A stretch of 64,000 nt of DNA from Pseudomonadota bacterium (GCA_023412495.1 JAEYNP010000139.1:184140-248139), one strand, 5' to 3'. Shown: positions 37,225 to 46,376, counted from the first letter of the stretch. Translations and numbers: made by a program. The notes: generated by a model from the sequence alone, not told the origin.

Positions 37225-38486
37225 AAGTTGAAATCATCGCCATCGGCGACGAACTCACTTCCGGCCGGATCCTCAACACCACCAGCAGTTTTGCCGCCCG
37301 GAACCTGTTTGAGGCGGGGTATGAGATCTCGGCCATGAACACCATCGGCGACACCCCCCACCTCATCGGCGAGGCGCTCAAGCAGGCATTGAATCGCGCC
37401 GATGCCGTGCTGGTCACTGGCGGCCTCGGCACCACCGACGACGACTTGACCAACGAGGCGGTGTCAAAGGCCTTGAACCGCCCGACAATGCCGAACTTCG
37501 AGATCCTCTCCACCATCCGGACCCATCTGGATGAAATAACCAAAACACCGGTGAGCCAGTTGGAAAAGCTCGCCTGGCTGCCGTCGGGGGCGGAGGCCCT
37601 CAGTCCCGGCTCACGGATGGCCGGCTACCAGCTTATCCACGATGACAAACCGATCTTCTTCCTGCCCGGCATCCCCAGTCAGATGAAATACCTCCTGGTG
37701 GAGCAGGTGCTGCCGAAGCTGGCCACCTGGCAGAAAGACCACCGCCTGGCGACCTACCAGCGGATTTTCCGCATCTTCAACCTGCCGGAGACCGAGGTCA
37801 ACCGCCGCATCACCACCCTCGACCTCAGCCCGGACGCCCACATCGGTTACTATCCGGTCTTCCCCGAGGTGCATTTGAGCCTCACCGTGCGGGACAAGAA
37901 AAACAACAACGCCCGGCGCCTGTTCAAGTCATCCTGCCAGGCGATCTCCACGGTGCTGGGTGATGCCATCTACGGCCACGACCGGGAGAGCATGGAGATG
38001 GTGGTGGGTAAACTTCTCGTTGAACAAGACAAGAAGCTGGCCGTGGCCGAATCGTGCACTGGCGGCCTCATCTGCAGCAGGATCACCGACACTCCCGGCA
38101 GCTCCGCCTACCTTCTCGGAGGTGTGGTCGCCTATGCCAATGAACTGAAAACGGAATATTTGGGCATCTCCCGGAATATGCTGGAAGCCCACGGCGCTGT
38201 CAGCCGGGAAGTTGCCGAGGCCATGGCGGTGGGCGTGCGCAAACGCACCGGGGCTGACATAGCGCTGGCGGTAACCGGCATCGCCGGGCCCGGGGGCGGG
38301 ACCGAGGAAAAGCCGGTGGGGACGGTATATATTGCCATCGCCACCGTCGAGGAAAACTGGGTCACCAAATTTCACTTTTCCGGAAATCGCGAGCAGATCC
38401 GTGAGATCACCGTGGAGAGCGGACTTGATCTGGCCCGGAAATACCTTCTCCAGAAAAAAAATCCGGGATCGTCGCCCGAAAAATAA
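37221..38486 (+). CDS. cinA: CinA family nicotinamide mononucleotide deamidase
   Basis: 421 residues with an N-terminal molybdopterin-binding-like domain (EIIAIGDELTSGRILNT, VLVTGGLGTTDDD) and a C-terminal PncC-type deamidase domain (AVAESCTGGLI, ALAVTGIAGPGGG). Such proteins recycle NMN made by NAD-consuming ligase and hydrolyse ADP-ribose. The start at 37221 overlaps the mtaB stop in ATGA. It lies just upstream of recA, a frequent pairing. Confidence 0.93.
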   Translation: MKVEIIAIGDELTSGRILNTTSSFAARNLFEAGYEISAMNTIGDTPHLIGEALKQALNRADAVLVTGGLGTTDDDLTNEAVSKALNRPTMPNFEILSTIRTHLDEITKTPVSQLEKLAWLPSGAEALSPGSRMAGYQLIHDDKPIFFLPGIPSQMKYLLVEQVLPKLATWQKDHRLATYQRIFRIFNLPETEVNRRITTLDLSPDAHIGYYPVFPEVHLSLTVRDKKNNNARRLFKSSCQAISTVLGDAIYGHDRESMEMVVGKLLVEQDKKLAVAESCTGGLICSRITDTPGSSAYLLGGVVAYANELKTEYLGISRNMLEAHGAVSREVAEAMAVGVRKRTGADIALAVTGIAGPGGGTEEKPVGTVYIAIATVEENWVTKFHFSGNREQIREITVESGLDLARKYLLQKKNPGSSPEK

Positions 38487-38626
38487 AATTTTAAGATTTT
38501 TGTTTATTGTTCAGATTATGGTAAATACTAGCGGGTTGCAATTCCCCTGCCCCTGGAGCAAAGTTCCGGGATAATTCCCGGCATGGCAGTAATTTCTTGG
38601 AAACCAATTACTTTTCGGAGATCAGT

Positions 38627-39688
38627 ATGGCCATCAGCGCTAACAAAGATAGAACGAGCAGCGTCGACAACGCGATCAGTCAGATCCAGAGGCAGTTCGG
38701 CAAGGGTTCCATCATGCGACTCGGTTCCAAGGAGACCGAAAACGTGCCGGTGATCCCCACCGGAGCTCTGAGCCTCGACATCGCCCTTGGTGTAGGCGGT
38801 TTCCCCAAAGGCAGGATCACCGAGATCTATGGACCGGAATCCTCAGGCAAGACGACGCTCGCTCTCCATGTTGTGGCCAACGCCCAGAAAGCCGGCGGCA
38901 CCGCGGCCTTCATCGACGCCGAGCACGCCCTCGACACCAGCTATGCCGAGCGCCTGGGTGTCGATATCGACAACCTCCTCATCTCCCAGCCGGATTTCGG
39001 CGAGCAAGCCCTTGAGATCGCCGAGATCCTCATCCGTTCGGGCGGCGTCGATGTCATCGTCATCGACTCGGTGGCGGCCCTCGTGCCCAAGGCTGAAATC
39101 GACGGCAATGTTGGGGACGCCCATGTGGGGCTCCAGGCGCGGCTTATGTCCCAAGCCATGCGCAAATTCACCGGCGTGCTGAATCGCAGCAACACGGTGC
39201 TCATCTTCATCAACCAGATCCGCATGAAGATCGGAGTCATGTTCGGCAATCCCGAGACCACCACCGGCGGCAACGCCTTGAAATTCTACTCATCGCTCAG
39301 ACTCGACATCCGCAAAATCGGCCAGATCAAGGACGGCAATGACATCATCGGCAACCGGACCAAGGTGAAGGTGGTCAAGAACAAGGTCGCTCCGCCTTTC
39401 AAAGAATCGGAGTTCGACATCATCTACGGCGAAGGGATTTCCAAAATCGGCGATCTGCTGGATCTCGCCACCGCACTGGAAATCGTGGAAAAGAGCGGTT
39501 CCTGGTTCTCCTACAATGAGGAGCGAATCGGCCAGGGTCGGGAAAACTCCAAGAAATTCCTGACAGACAACCGGGAAATGGCCTCCGAAATCGAGACCAA
39601 GGTGCGAATGGCCTACGGCCTTGTGCCGGCCGGGTCTCCTTCCGATCCCTCGGCCATGACAGCCGCTTCGGCCACCTCGGGAGAATAA
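38627..39688 (+). CDS. recA: Recombinase RecA
   Basis: 353-residue strand-exchange protein and SOS coprotease. It has Walker [10 protein letters not shown], the highly conserved core ([25 protein letters not shown]) and a C-terminal acidic-poor tail. The ATG at 38627 is preceded by GGAG. No recX follows. I could not identify a LexA box upstream with confidence because the box sequence is variable in this phylum. Confidence 0.97.
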   Translation: MAISANKDRTSSVDNAISQIQRQFGKGSIMRLGSKETENVPVIPTGALSLDIALGVGGFPKGRITEIYGPESSGKTTLALHVVANAQKAGGTAAFIDAEHALDTSYAERLGVDIDNLLISQPDFGEQALEIAEILIRSGGVDVIVIDSVAALVPKAEIDGNVGDAHVGLQARLMSQAMRKFTGVLNRSNTVLIFINQIRMKIGVMFGNPETTTGGNALKFYSSLRLDIRKIGQIKDGNDIIGNRTKVKVVKNKVAPPFKESEFDIIYGEGISKIGDLLDLATALEIVEKSGSWFSYNEERIGQGRENSKKFLTDNREMASEIETKVRMAYGLVPAGSPSDPSAMTAASATSGE

Positions 39689-40121
39689 TTGTTCCAAGCC
39701 CGGCGGGAATCGGCATCAATGTCGATTCCCGTCGCCCTGCAGAGCATGTGCCAAACGATCCCCAGTAACTGTCGGAGGTAGTCCAACAGAGGCGATCGAA
39801 AATAAACAGGCACGCCGATTGATGTAACGCCTCACCCAACTCAGGCAAAGTAATTCCGGAGTCGGTAGCGAGTTCCTCTTGTCGCATGCTGACCTCCATC
39901 TGCGACTATTATTCCCCGACTGTCTCTGCTCTATGGCCCCGGTAATTGAGTCTTGCCACCCAATGTTCACCAACAGCAATATCGAAACTACCGTCAAGGG
40001 TAGCTTCGCAGCCGGCGATCACCGCGAGTTGCCGATAATAGAGTTGCAGCCGCTGCGACGGCACCGAAAAAACATCATTCTCCGGATAATTACCTGCCCA
40101 ATTTTTTTTGCAGTTTGGTGT
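39689..40121. other. Region after recA, no gene supported
   Basis: About 430 bp between recA and the rubredoxin promoter. A hairpin, CGGCGGGAATCG (39701-39712) with CGATTCCCGTCG (39723-39734), lies after recA and may end its transcript. The rest has short frames on the minus strand in shifting frames that could be a decayed gene, but none is recognisable. Confidence 0.4.
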
Positions 40122-40149
40122 TGACACTTCTCTCCCATCAGCTATAATG
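40122..40149 (+). promoter_or_regulatory. Strong sigma-70 promoter of rubredoxin
   Basis: Consensus TTGACA (40122-40127) and consensus TATAAT (40144-40149) with 16 bases between. Transcription should begin near 40156, giving a ~50-base leader before the rubredoxin ATG at 40205. Confidence 0.85.
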
Positions 40150-40157
40150 GGGTTCAG

Positions 40158-40180
40158 GTAATAATAATTATCATTTTCTA
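40158..40180 (+). promoter_or_regulatory. Fur-like operator downstream of the rubredoxin promoter
   Basis: GGTAATAATAATTATCATTT reads as adjoining NAT(A/T)AT-type hexamers (AATAAT, AATTAT) with GATAAT on the other strand, the layout of a Fur or PerR site. It overlaps the predicted transcription start, where a bound repressor would block RNA polymerase. No fur or perR gene is in the window. Confidence 0.5.
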
Positions 40181-40204
40181 ATCTTTTAAATCAGTGAGGC
40201 GATT

Positions 40205-40363
40205 ATGCAGAAATGGGAATGTCCGTGCGGCTACATATACGATCCTGCAATCGGTGATGAAGATAACGGAGTTACACCTGGCACTGCCTGGGAAGACTTG
40301 CCTGACGACTGGGTCTGTCCATTATGCGGTGCGGAGAAAGAAGCTTTCTGGAAAGCTGACTAA
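40205..40363 (+). CDS. Rubredoxin with C-x-C first knuckle
   Basis: 52-residue one-iron electron carrier. The protein begins [14 protein letters not shown] and ends with [15 protein letters not shown]. The second knuckle is the normal C-x2-C (C38, C41), but the first reads C6-P-C8, one residue shorter than the usual C-x2-C. All other family residues ([18 protein letters not shown]) are kept, so the gene is not frameshifted. Rubredoxins feed electrons to superoxide reductase, rubrerythrin or rubredoxin-oxygen oxidoreductase. A terminator separates it from the peroxiredoxin gene. Confidence 0.9.
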   Translation: MQKWECPCGYIYDPAIGDEDNGVTPGTAWEDLPDDWVCPLCGAEKEAFWKAD

Positions 40364-40371
40364 ACTGTACA

Positions 40372-40413
40372 GGCTGTAAAGGAAATCTTGGAGTTCCTTA
40401 CAGCCTCTTTTTT
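40372..40413 (+). terminator. Rho-independent terminator after rubredoxin
   Basis: Stem GGCTGTAAAGGAA (40372-40384) with TTCCTTACAGCC (40394-40405), one bulged A, followed by TCTTTTTT. A strong intrinsic terminator. Confidence 0.85.
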
Positions 40414-40502
40414 CGACAAAAAAGTTATACCTCTCTAATTCCTTTTGGGCATCCAGCATGGATGTCTCTCAATCAGCCAACATTCAACAGGAGACAACAA
40501 CC

Positions 40503-41102
40503 ATGAGTCTTTTAGTTACCCAACCTGCCCCCGACTTTACCGCCACAGCAGTCATGCCCGACAATTCCTTCAAAGAGGATTTCCGCCTCTCGGATTATCG
40601 CGGCAAGTATGTCCTGCTGTTTTTTTACCCGCTTAACTTCACCTTTGTCTGCCCGTCCGAGATTCTGGCCTTCGACCAGGCCGTTAAGGAATTCGAGGAA
40701 AACAATTGCCAGATCGTCGGCATCTCCATAGACTCTGCCTACTCTCACCTGGCCTGGAAGAATACCAGGGTAAGTGACGGCGGCATCGGCAATATTCAGT
40801 ATCCGCTGGTTTCCGACCTAGACAAATCGATCTCGCGATCCTACGAAGTGTTGATGAACGCCAGTATCGCCCTGCGGGGTCTTTTCCTGATCGATCGGGA
40901 GGGTATTGTCCGACACATGGTGGTGAACGATCTGCCTCTTGGCAGAAGCGTCAACGAGGCTCTCCGTGTACTCCATGCCCTGCAGTTCACTGAGAAATAC
41001 GGCGAGGTGTGCCCGGCCAACTGGCAGAAGGGCGAGGAAGCGATGAAACCCACCGCTGCAGGCGTGGCCGAATATCTCTCCGTCCACCACAATAAACGCT
41101 AA
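40503..41102 (+). CDS. Typical 2-Cys peroxiredoxin
   Basis: 199-residue thiol peroxidase of the AhpC/Prx1 group that removes H2O2 and organic peroxides. The peroxidatic cysteine is C50 in FTFVCPSE and the resolving cysteine is C170 in GEVCPANW, so it should form intersubunit disulfides. I chose the ATG at 40503, with AGGAG about 10 bases upstream. It lies after rubredoxin and its terminator, and so probably has its own promoter. Confidence 0.94.
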   Translation: MSLLVTQPAPDFTATAVMPDNSFKEDFRLSDYRGKYVLLFFYPLNFTFVCPSEILAFDQAVKEFEENNCQIVGISIDSAYSHLAWKNTRVSDGGIGNIQYPLVSDLDKSISRSYEVLMNASIALRGLFLIDREGIVRHMVVNDLPLGRSVNEALRVLHALQFTEKYGEVCPANWQKGEEAMKPTAAGVAEYLSVHHNKR

Positions 41103-41150
41103 GCCGTTGAAAAAGAATAAGGTGAACATATCCTTCGCAGGAAACGGCAT

Positions 41151-41203
41151 AAGGGGCCATTACGAAATGAAATGAATGGCTCAGTTATTTCGTAACGGCC
41201 CCA
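41151..41203. repeat. Palindrome downstream of peroxiredoxin
   Basis: GGGGCCATTACGAAAT (about 41152-41167) and ATTTCGTAACGGCCCC (about 41188-41203) are inverted repeats of 16 bases with one mismatch and a ~20-base loop. With no T-run, this is more likely a small palindromic repeat than a plain terminator, though it could end the peroxiredoxin transcript. Confidence 0.55.
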
Positions 41204-41219
41204 AGCTTAGATGCTGCTC

Positions 41220-41373
41220 TAGGAGTCTGTCGGATTATGCCCTTTTCCCCTTTTCCCCCATACCTTCGTTGAATTCGAAAATAATATCCTCGGAATATTA
41301 AGTATATGCCTCCGGTAATTTTTTCGAATTCGCCTCGATCTGAGAAAAAATTGCTATAATCCGACAGACTCCT
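41220..41373. mobile_element. MITE-like element with 18-bp terminal inverted repeats
   Basis: About 154 bp bounded by AGGAGTCTGTCGGATTAT and its exact complement ATAATCCGACAGACTCCT. The inside is AT-rich with a pair of TTCGAATTCG-like segments and has no ORF. The perfect long terminal repeats and size fit a non-autonomous transposable element. It differs from the element at 28502 and 34535. It lies just past the end of the oxidase operon (ctaB). Confidence 0.75.
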
Positions 41374-41388
41374 TAGGTGTGTATCATT

Positions 41389-42282
41389 TCACTCCCCTGC
41401 CATGCGACCGGCGACCAGAAGCACCATGTGGATCATGAGAGCGGAGTTCAGGGAAATAAAGAAAAACCGGAAATTGGTGGTGTGCCGGACCGCCAAGCCG
41501 TACCAGAAGATCGCCGGCAGAATAAGACTATTGGCGATCACGGCATAGCGGATCCATGTCCATATCGGATAAGGCAGGACGGAAAACATCAGCATGACAA
41601 AGGACAGGGCGCCGATCCAGGTGATCAGCAACCGTCTCACGCTTTTTTCCGGCAACTGATGAAGCAGATTGGGGAGATCGCTGCCGGCGTAATCGTCATG
41701 ATTGCTGAGCAGGACCAGCCAGAAATGAGGAATCTGCCAGAGGATAAAAAGCGAAAAAACCAGCATGGCGGTGGAGTCGATATCCCCACCGCCGGCCAGC
41801 CAACCGATAAAGGCCGGCAAAGCCCCACACAGGGCGCCGGGAACGATTGCCAGGACTGTTCTCTGCTTGAGCGGCGTGTACATGCCGTTGTAGAGGAGAA
41901 TGGCGGCGGCGGTTCCCGCCACCGGCAGAATGTCCTGCGCGCCGAAGCCGACGAGGCTAAAACCTGACAAGAGAAGAACACCGGCCTGACTGCCGGCCTG
42001 GGAGCGACTGAGGCGGCCGGTGGGCAGCGGTCTGTTCCTCGTCCGAATGAACCGGCCATCCAATTGTTGCTCCTGCAGGCTGTTCAGGCTGGCGGCGCCT
42101 GTTGCAACCAGAAAGACGCCGGCTGCGACCAGGATGGCCCGGGAAGAGATTGCCGGTCTCGCCATCAGCGCGCCAAAAATCGTGGCGCAGCTGATAAAAA
42201 GGCACAGTGGCACCTTGGCCAGCTCGAATCTGGCTGTCAGGGAATTTCCTCGGTGGTGACGAAAGGTCTCCTTCACTCTCAA
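41389..42282 (-). CDS. ctaB: Protoheme IX farnesyltransferase (heme O synthase)
   Basis: Integral membrane prenyltransferase of the UbiA family that turns heme b into heme o for the oxidase. The 297-residue product has eight or nine hydrophobic stretches and motifs SLNSLQEQQLDGRF and RTRNRPLPTG (prenyl-diphosphate site) and NGMYTPLKQRT. The first motif departs from the usual N-x3-D-x3-D. No heme A synthase (ctaA) lies in the window, so the heme type is open. It is the last gene of the oxidase operon and overlaps coxB by four bases. Confidence 0.9.
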   Translation of the reverse strand: MRVKETFRHHRGNSLTARFELAKVPLCLFISCATIFGALMARPAISSRAILVAAGVFLVATGAASLNSLQEQQLDGRFIRTRNRPLPTGRLSRSQAGSQAGVLLLSGFSLVGFGAQDILPVAGTAAAILLYNGMYTPLKQRTVLAIVPGALCGALPAFIGWLAGGGDIDSTAMLVFSLFILWQIPHFWLVLLSNHDDYAGSDLPNLLHQLPEKSVRRLLITWIGALSFVMLMFSVLPYPIWTWIRYAVIANSLILPAIFWYGLAVRHTTNFRFFFISLNSALMIHMVLLVAGRMAGE

Positions 42283-42878
42283 TCACTGTCCTCGTCCAGC
42301 CAGGCCTCGAATTCCTGCGGCTGGACAATACGGAGTTTGGCCACCATGGCGGAGTGATCGACCCCGCAGTACTCGGTGCACTGAATATCGTATTCGCCCA
42401 GTTCGTCCGCGTAGAACCAGGCATAGGTCGGCATCCCCTTCACTGCATCGACCTTGACCCGAAAAGCCGGCAGAAAAAAACTGTGCACAACGTCGACGGA
42501 GGTGATATTCAGCTTGATTGCCCTTCCCTTCGGCACTACAAGCTCGTTTTCGCTCTCCTTGTCGTTCTCGTAGATGAAGAGCCAGGAAAACTTCTGCGCT
42601 TCGACCAGGACTTCCATGGCATCCTCGGGCACCGTCCGAAGGCCGAGATAGGAAGTCCAGCCGATGTAGAACATCGACAGCGCTATGAGCGTGGGGACGA
42701 CGGTCCAGATGACCTCCAGTTTATAGTTGTCCCGGATATCGCTCGGCACCGGATTTCTGCTGCGCCGGAACCTGACAACGAAATAAACCATCACTGCAGT
42801 GATGCCGAACAACAGGACGACGGAAATTCCCAGGATGTACCAGAAAACCTGATCTACCGCTTGAACCGGGGTGGTCAT
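42279..42878 (-). CDS. coxB: Cytochrome c oxidase subunit II
   Basis: 199-residue membrane-anchored subunit that takes electrons at a binuclear CuA centre. Two N-terminal membrane helices (~13-35 and ~58-75) precede a cupredoxin domain. The copper ligands are all present: H132, C167, E169, C171, H175 and M178. There is no C-terminal cytochrome c domain, so an outside donor is needed. The ATG at 42878 has GGAGAG upstream; a longer reading would overlap coxD. Confidence 0.94.
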   Translation of the reverse strand: MTTPVQAVDQVFWYILGISVVLLFGITAVMVYFVVRFRRSRNPVPSDIRDNYKLEVIWTVVPTLIALSMFYIGWTSYLGLRTVPEDAMEVLVEAQKFSWLFIYENDKESENELVVPKGRAIKLNITSVDVVHSFFLPAFRVKVDAVKGMPTYAWFYADELGEYDIQCTEYCGVDHSAMVAKLRIVQPQEFEAWLDEDSD

Positions 42879-42894
42879 AAAATCTCTCCGCCTG

Positions 42895-43218
42895 TTATCT
42901 AAATGCCACATCCCAGAAGGTGAAGCCGATCATGATCATCAGAAAGGCTACCGTGCTGAGAAAGGAAATGACGATGATCGGCCCCTCATATTTCAGATGC
43001 ATGAAAAACAAAAGGACAAAAGTCACTTTGGTACAGGCGATGGCAAGGGCCACCGGCACGTTCAAGAAACCCAGGTGTACGTATGATATGCCAACGGTGA
43101 CTATGGTCAGCACCAAAAGTGCCGCCAGCACGGCACCGAGCTGGCCATAACTCAATACGTGAGGTGTTTCTTCCTCCTGCCCCCTCATGTCATCATTGCT
43201 GAGCGGTACATTCTTCAT
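42895..43218 (-). CDS. coxD: Cytochrome c oxidase subunit IV
   Basis: 107-residue protein with three membrane helices and the caa3-type COX4 pattern (YVHLGFLNVPVALAIA, FFMHLKYEGP). It packs against the other subunits and has no cofactor. The ATG at 43218 has GGAGG upstream. It lies 8 bp after coxC and 16 bp before coxB. Confidence 0.87.
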   Translation of the reverse strand: MKNVPLSNDDMRGQEEETPHVLSYGQLGAVLAALLVLTIVTVGISYVHLGFLNVPVALAIACTKVTFVLLFFMHLKYEGPIIVISFLSTVAFLMIMIGFTFWDVAFR

Positions 43219-43226
43219 TCTGCCTC

Positions 43227-43823
43227 CTAAAGCACCAGATAAAACAGTGGGAAGACGAAAATCCATATCAGATCGACCAGATGCCAATAGAGGCCTGAAT
43301 TGTCAAGCATGGCAAATCTGGTCTTGTTCACTTTTCCCATCATGACCAGGGCGAGGCTGATTGACAGAAGAACCATGCCAATGATGACATGCAGTCCGTG
43401 CAGCCCGGTGATCACATAGTAGAGACCGAAAAAGATATTGAGGCCGGGATCTCCGTTTACGAGCGTCTCCGAGTTCGGATAGATATCGTGGTGGAATTTC
43501 GCCCCCCACTCGAAGTATTTATTGATGAGGAACACAAGACCGCAAAAAATAGAAAAAATCAAAAAGCCGATGGCGTGTTTTCTGGCATCCCGCTGGATCG
43601 CTGTAATCGAGGCGGCAACCGTGAAGCTCGACACCAGGAGAACGATGGTGTTCAAAGCCCCGATAATCCGGTCGAGTTCCTTGCCCCCGGTAGCGAAATA
43701 TTCCGGATATTCGTGGAAATACACAGCATACAGCACGAACAGGCCGCCGAACAGAATAATTTCCGAATAGAGGAACAGCCACATGCCGATTTTGATCCCG
43801 GTCTCGTCTATCCGCGCACTCAT
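43227..43823 (-). CDS. coxC: Cytochrome c oxidase subunit III
   Basis: 198-residue membrane protein with five hydrophobic helices and family motifs KIGMWLFLYSEIILFGGLF, NKYFEWGAKF, TGLHGLHVIIGM and YWHLVDLIWIFVFPLFYL. It lacks the two N-terminal helices of the seven-helix form. It lies 27 bp after coxA. Confidence 0.93.
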   Translation of the reverse strand: MSARIDETGIKIGMWLFLYSEIILFGGLFVLYAVYFHEYPEYFATGGKELDRIIGALNTIVLLVSSFTVAASITAIQRDARKHAIGFLIFSIFCGLVFLINKYFEWGAKFHHDIYPNSETLVNGDPGLNIFFGLYYVITGLHGLHVIIGMVLLSISLALVMMGKVNKTRFAMLDNSGLYWHLVDLIWIFVFPLFYLVL

Positions 43824-43850
43824 CCCCTTTCTCCTCTCGCCCGTGGTTTG

Positions 43851-45464
43851 TTATTTTCTCGCGACTTCTCTGAAATCATACGGGAAATCCATGATTTCAG
43901 GTGTATCCGGGAAATTGTGCACCGGCGGCGGGGAAGGCACCTTCCATTCCAGGGTAGTCCCTCCCCACGGATCGGCGGGGGCGGTAACGGGCTTTCTGAA
44001 GCTCATCGCAAGATTGATAAACATCAGCACGATGCCGAACACCATGAGATAGCCGCCGAAACCGGCGAGGAAATTGCCGGTTTCAAATTGCGGCAGATAA
44101 TCGTAGTAACGCCGGGGCATTCCCTGCAAACCGAGAATCAGCATGGGGATGTAGTGGAAGATGAAACCGACGGCGGTCAGGACCGCCGCGATATTGGCTC
44201 TCCGCAAGTTGTACATGATACCGAACATTTTCGGCCACCAGTAATGGAGAGCGGCAAAGAATGCGAAGCCGGTGCCGCCGAACATGACGAAATGGAAGTG
44301 GGCGACAACGAAATGGGTGTCGTGGACATGGATATCTGTACCGGCAGCCCCCAGCACCAGACCGGTGAGCCCGCCGACGCTGAACAGGTAGATGAAGAGC
44401 AGCGAAAAGAGCAGCGGCGGGGAGAGTTCAATCGACCCCTTGTACATGGTCGCAACCCAGGAAAAGACCTTGACCGCCGAGGGTATGGCGACAAGGAAGG
44501 TCAGGAGCGAGAAGACAAAAACCGATACGTCGCTCATCCCGCTGGTGTACATGTGGTGCGCCCAGACCAGCGAGCCGGCGATGGCAATCGCCATGGATGA
44601 CCAGACAATGGCCTTATACCCGAATATCGACTTTCGTGAAAAGACCGGAATGATCTCCGAGATCACTCCCATCCCGGGCAGGATCATGATATAGACCGCC
44701 GGGTGGGAATACATCCAGAACATATGCTGGTAGAGCAGAGGGTCCCCGCCTTTGTCGGGGTCGAACAGGCCGATGTGCAGGAATCGCTCGACCACCACCA
44801 GGACCAAGGTGATTGAGATGACCGGCGTGGCCAGGATCTGCACCCAGGCCGTGGCGTAAAGTGACCAGGTAAAGAGCGGGATCTGCATCAGACCCATCCG
44901 CTTGTCGCGCATGCGGTGAAAGGTGGTAACGAAGTTCAGGCCGGTGAGCATCGACGACATGCCGAGGATGAAGGCAGCAGTTACCGTAAGCCCCACGTTG
45001 GCGGAATTTTCGATGCTGAAAGGCACATAAAAGGTCCAGCCGGTATCGGGAAATCCTTCCCCGGTAAAGAGGGAAACGACGGCAAAGAGGCTGCCGAGCA
45101 TGAACAGGTACCAGCTGAACAGGTTGAGCCGCGGGAAAAACACATCGTCGGTGCCAAGCTGGATCGGTAGAAAAAAATTGCCGAATATTGCCGGGATGGC
45201 TGGAATCATAAAGAGAAAGACCATCACCACCCCATGCAGGGTGAACAAGGCGTTGTACATTTCCGGCCCCATTATCGTCCGGCCCTGGCTCATCAGCTCG
45301 GTCCTGAGCAAGAGGCCGGCAAAGAGGGCGATCATGAACCAGAAGAAAACGGCGGCAAGGTACATAAGCCCCAACCGTTTATGATCGTGGGTGAGCAGCC
45401 AGGCCCTGATGCCGGTAAGGCCGGGCGGCGCCGGAGTCTGGTAAAACGATTGTGTCGCTGTCAT
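43851..45464 (-). CDS. coxA: Cytochrome c oxidase subunit I, A2-type
   Basis: 537-residue catalytic subunit with twelve membrane helices. Heme ligands are H77 and H391, the high-spin heme ligand H389, and CuB ligands H254, H303 and H304; Y258 lies at the crosslink position. K332 marks the K channel. In place of the helix VI glutamate of A1 oxidases (GHPEVY) the sequence has MYSHPAVY, the Y-S motif of the A2 group. The enzyme should thus reduce O2 and pump protons. It lies in a seven-gene operon with no other terminal oxidase nearby. Confidence 0.95.
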   Translation of the reverse strand: MTATQSFYQTPAPPGLTGIRAWLLTHDHKRLGLMYLAAVFFWFMIALFAGLLLRTELMSQGRTIMGPEMYNALFTLHGVVMVFLFMIPAIPAIFGNFFLPIQLGTDDVFFPRLNLFSWYLFMLGSLFAVVSLFTGEGFPDTGWTFYVPFSIENSANVGLTVTAAFILGMSSMLTGLNFVTTFHRMRDKRMGLMQIPLFTWSLYATAWVQILATPVISITLVLVVVERFLHIGLFDPDKGGDPLLYQHMFWMYSHPAVYIMILPGMGVISEIIPVFSRKSIFGYKAIVWSSMAIAIAGSLVWAHHMYTSGMSDVSVFVFSLLTFLVAIPSAVKVFSWVATMYKGSIELSPPLLFSLLFIYLFSVGGLTGLVLGAAGTDIHVHDTHFVVAHFHFVMFGGTGFAFFAALHYWWPKMFGIMYNLRRANIAAVLTAVGFIFHYIPMLILGLQGMPRRYYDYLPQFETGNFLAGFGGYLMVFGIVLMFINLAMSFRKPVTAPADPWGGTTLEWKVPSPPPVHNFPDTPEIMDFPYDFREVARK

Positions 45465-45524
45465 GATTGTTATTTCCGTGTAGTGCTGTTTTCCTGATCC
45501 GAGTCCCTGTTCCGGTCCTCCGTA

Positions 45525-46364
45525 TTATTCGCCTTTGCGCCGCCCCCTGCCCCGGTAATAGAGCCAGAGGGACGCCAACGTCACACCGAAAAGGACCAGC
45601 ATAGCTATTTTCACAGTTTGGAATACTGCCCTGTTGGTCTTCGGATCATAATTGAAACAAAAATCGAGCAGCCGCCGAACCGAGCGAGCCACCGTGCCGC
45701 TCTGGGCAGAGGATACGGCTATGTCGATGTCGCCGGCGAGAAAGGAACCGTAGACATAGCGAATGATCTTGCCGTCACTGGCGATGGCCATCAATGCCGC
45801 CGGGTGTATAAAGGTTTCGTCGTCCACCCTCTTGAAGCGGAAACCGAGCGCTTCGGTCGCAGCCTCAATCGACTCCTTGTCTCCGGTAAGAAAGAACCAT
45901 TCGTCCGCCGGCCAACCTTTGTTCAGAATTTTCACATAGTTTCTCTTCGCTTGGGCCGCATCCTGGAAATCCTCGCGCTCATTGAAACTGAGGGCGACAA
46001 CCCGGAAATCCTTCCCCGGTTGAAAACTGAGGTTGTTCAAGGCAATGGCCAGGTTGGCGAGATTTCTGCTGCAGATATCCGGGCAATAGAAATAGATCGG
46101 CAGCAGGATGGTCGGCCGGTCGATGATCTCTCCGAGCCGGACGGTTCGTCCCCTCTCATCGACAAAGGCAAGGTCGAGCGGCAGATATTGCCCGGCTTTT
46201 TCTTCAACCCACTCTCGGCCTTCCGGATTTTCGCCGGAAAGGAGCTGCTTGCTCTGCTCAAGCAGCCCCGAACCGTCAGCAGCAAGGCAGGTAAGGGATA
46301 ATCCCCACGTTCCGAGACACATGACCAACATTATGGTTATAAGAAATCGCAAAAATCCGGTCAT
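45525..46364 (-). CDS. SCO family copper chaperone
   Basis: 279-residue exported thioredoxin-fold protein that delivers copper to CuA. It has an N-terminal signal or anchor (~5-28), the copper site C94-x3-C98 (FYCPDICSRN), and H187 (FIHPAAL), plus a C-terminal membrane helix (~245-265), which is less usual. It lies between the DOMON gene and coxA. Confidence 0.9.
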   Translation of the reverse strand: MTGFLRFLITIMLVMCLGTWGLSLTCLAADGSGLLEQSKQLLSGENPEGREWVEEKAGQYLPLDLAFVDERGRTVRLGEIIDRPTILLPIYFYCPDICSRNLANLAIALNNLSFQPGKDFRVVALSFNEREDFQDAAQAKRNYVKILNKGWPADEWFFLTGDKESIEAATEALGFRFKRVDDETFIHPAALMAIASDGKIIRYVYGSFLAGDIDIAVSSAQSGTVARSVRRLLDFCFNYDPKTNRAVFQTVKIAMLVLFGVTLASLWLYYRGRGRRKGE

Positions 46365-46376
46365 GTGGCAGCTCTG

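Noticed and set aside
39689..40121. Small gene after recA, such as recX
   Set aside because: No frame here resembles RecX or another known protein; the minus-strand frames shift and lack ribosome sites.
43389..44600. 403-codon open frame on the plus strand opposite coxC and coxA
   Set aside because: It runs across two real genes on the other strand and encodes no known fold.
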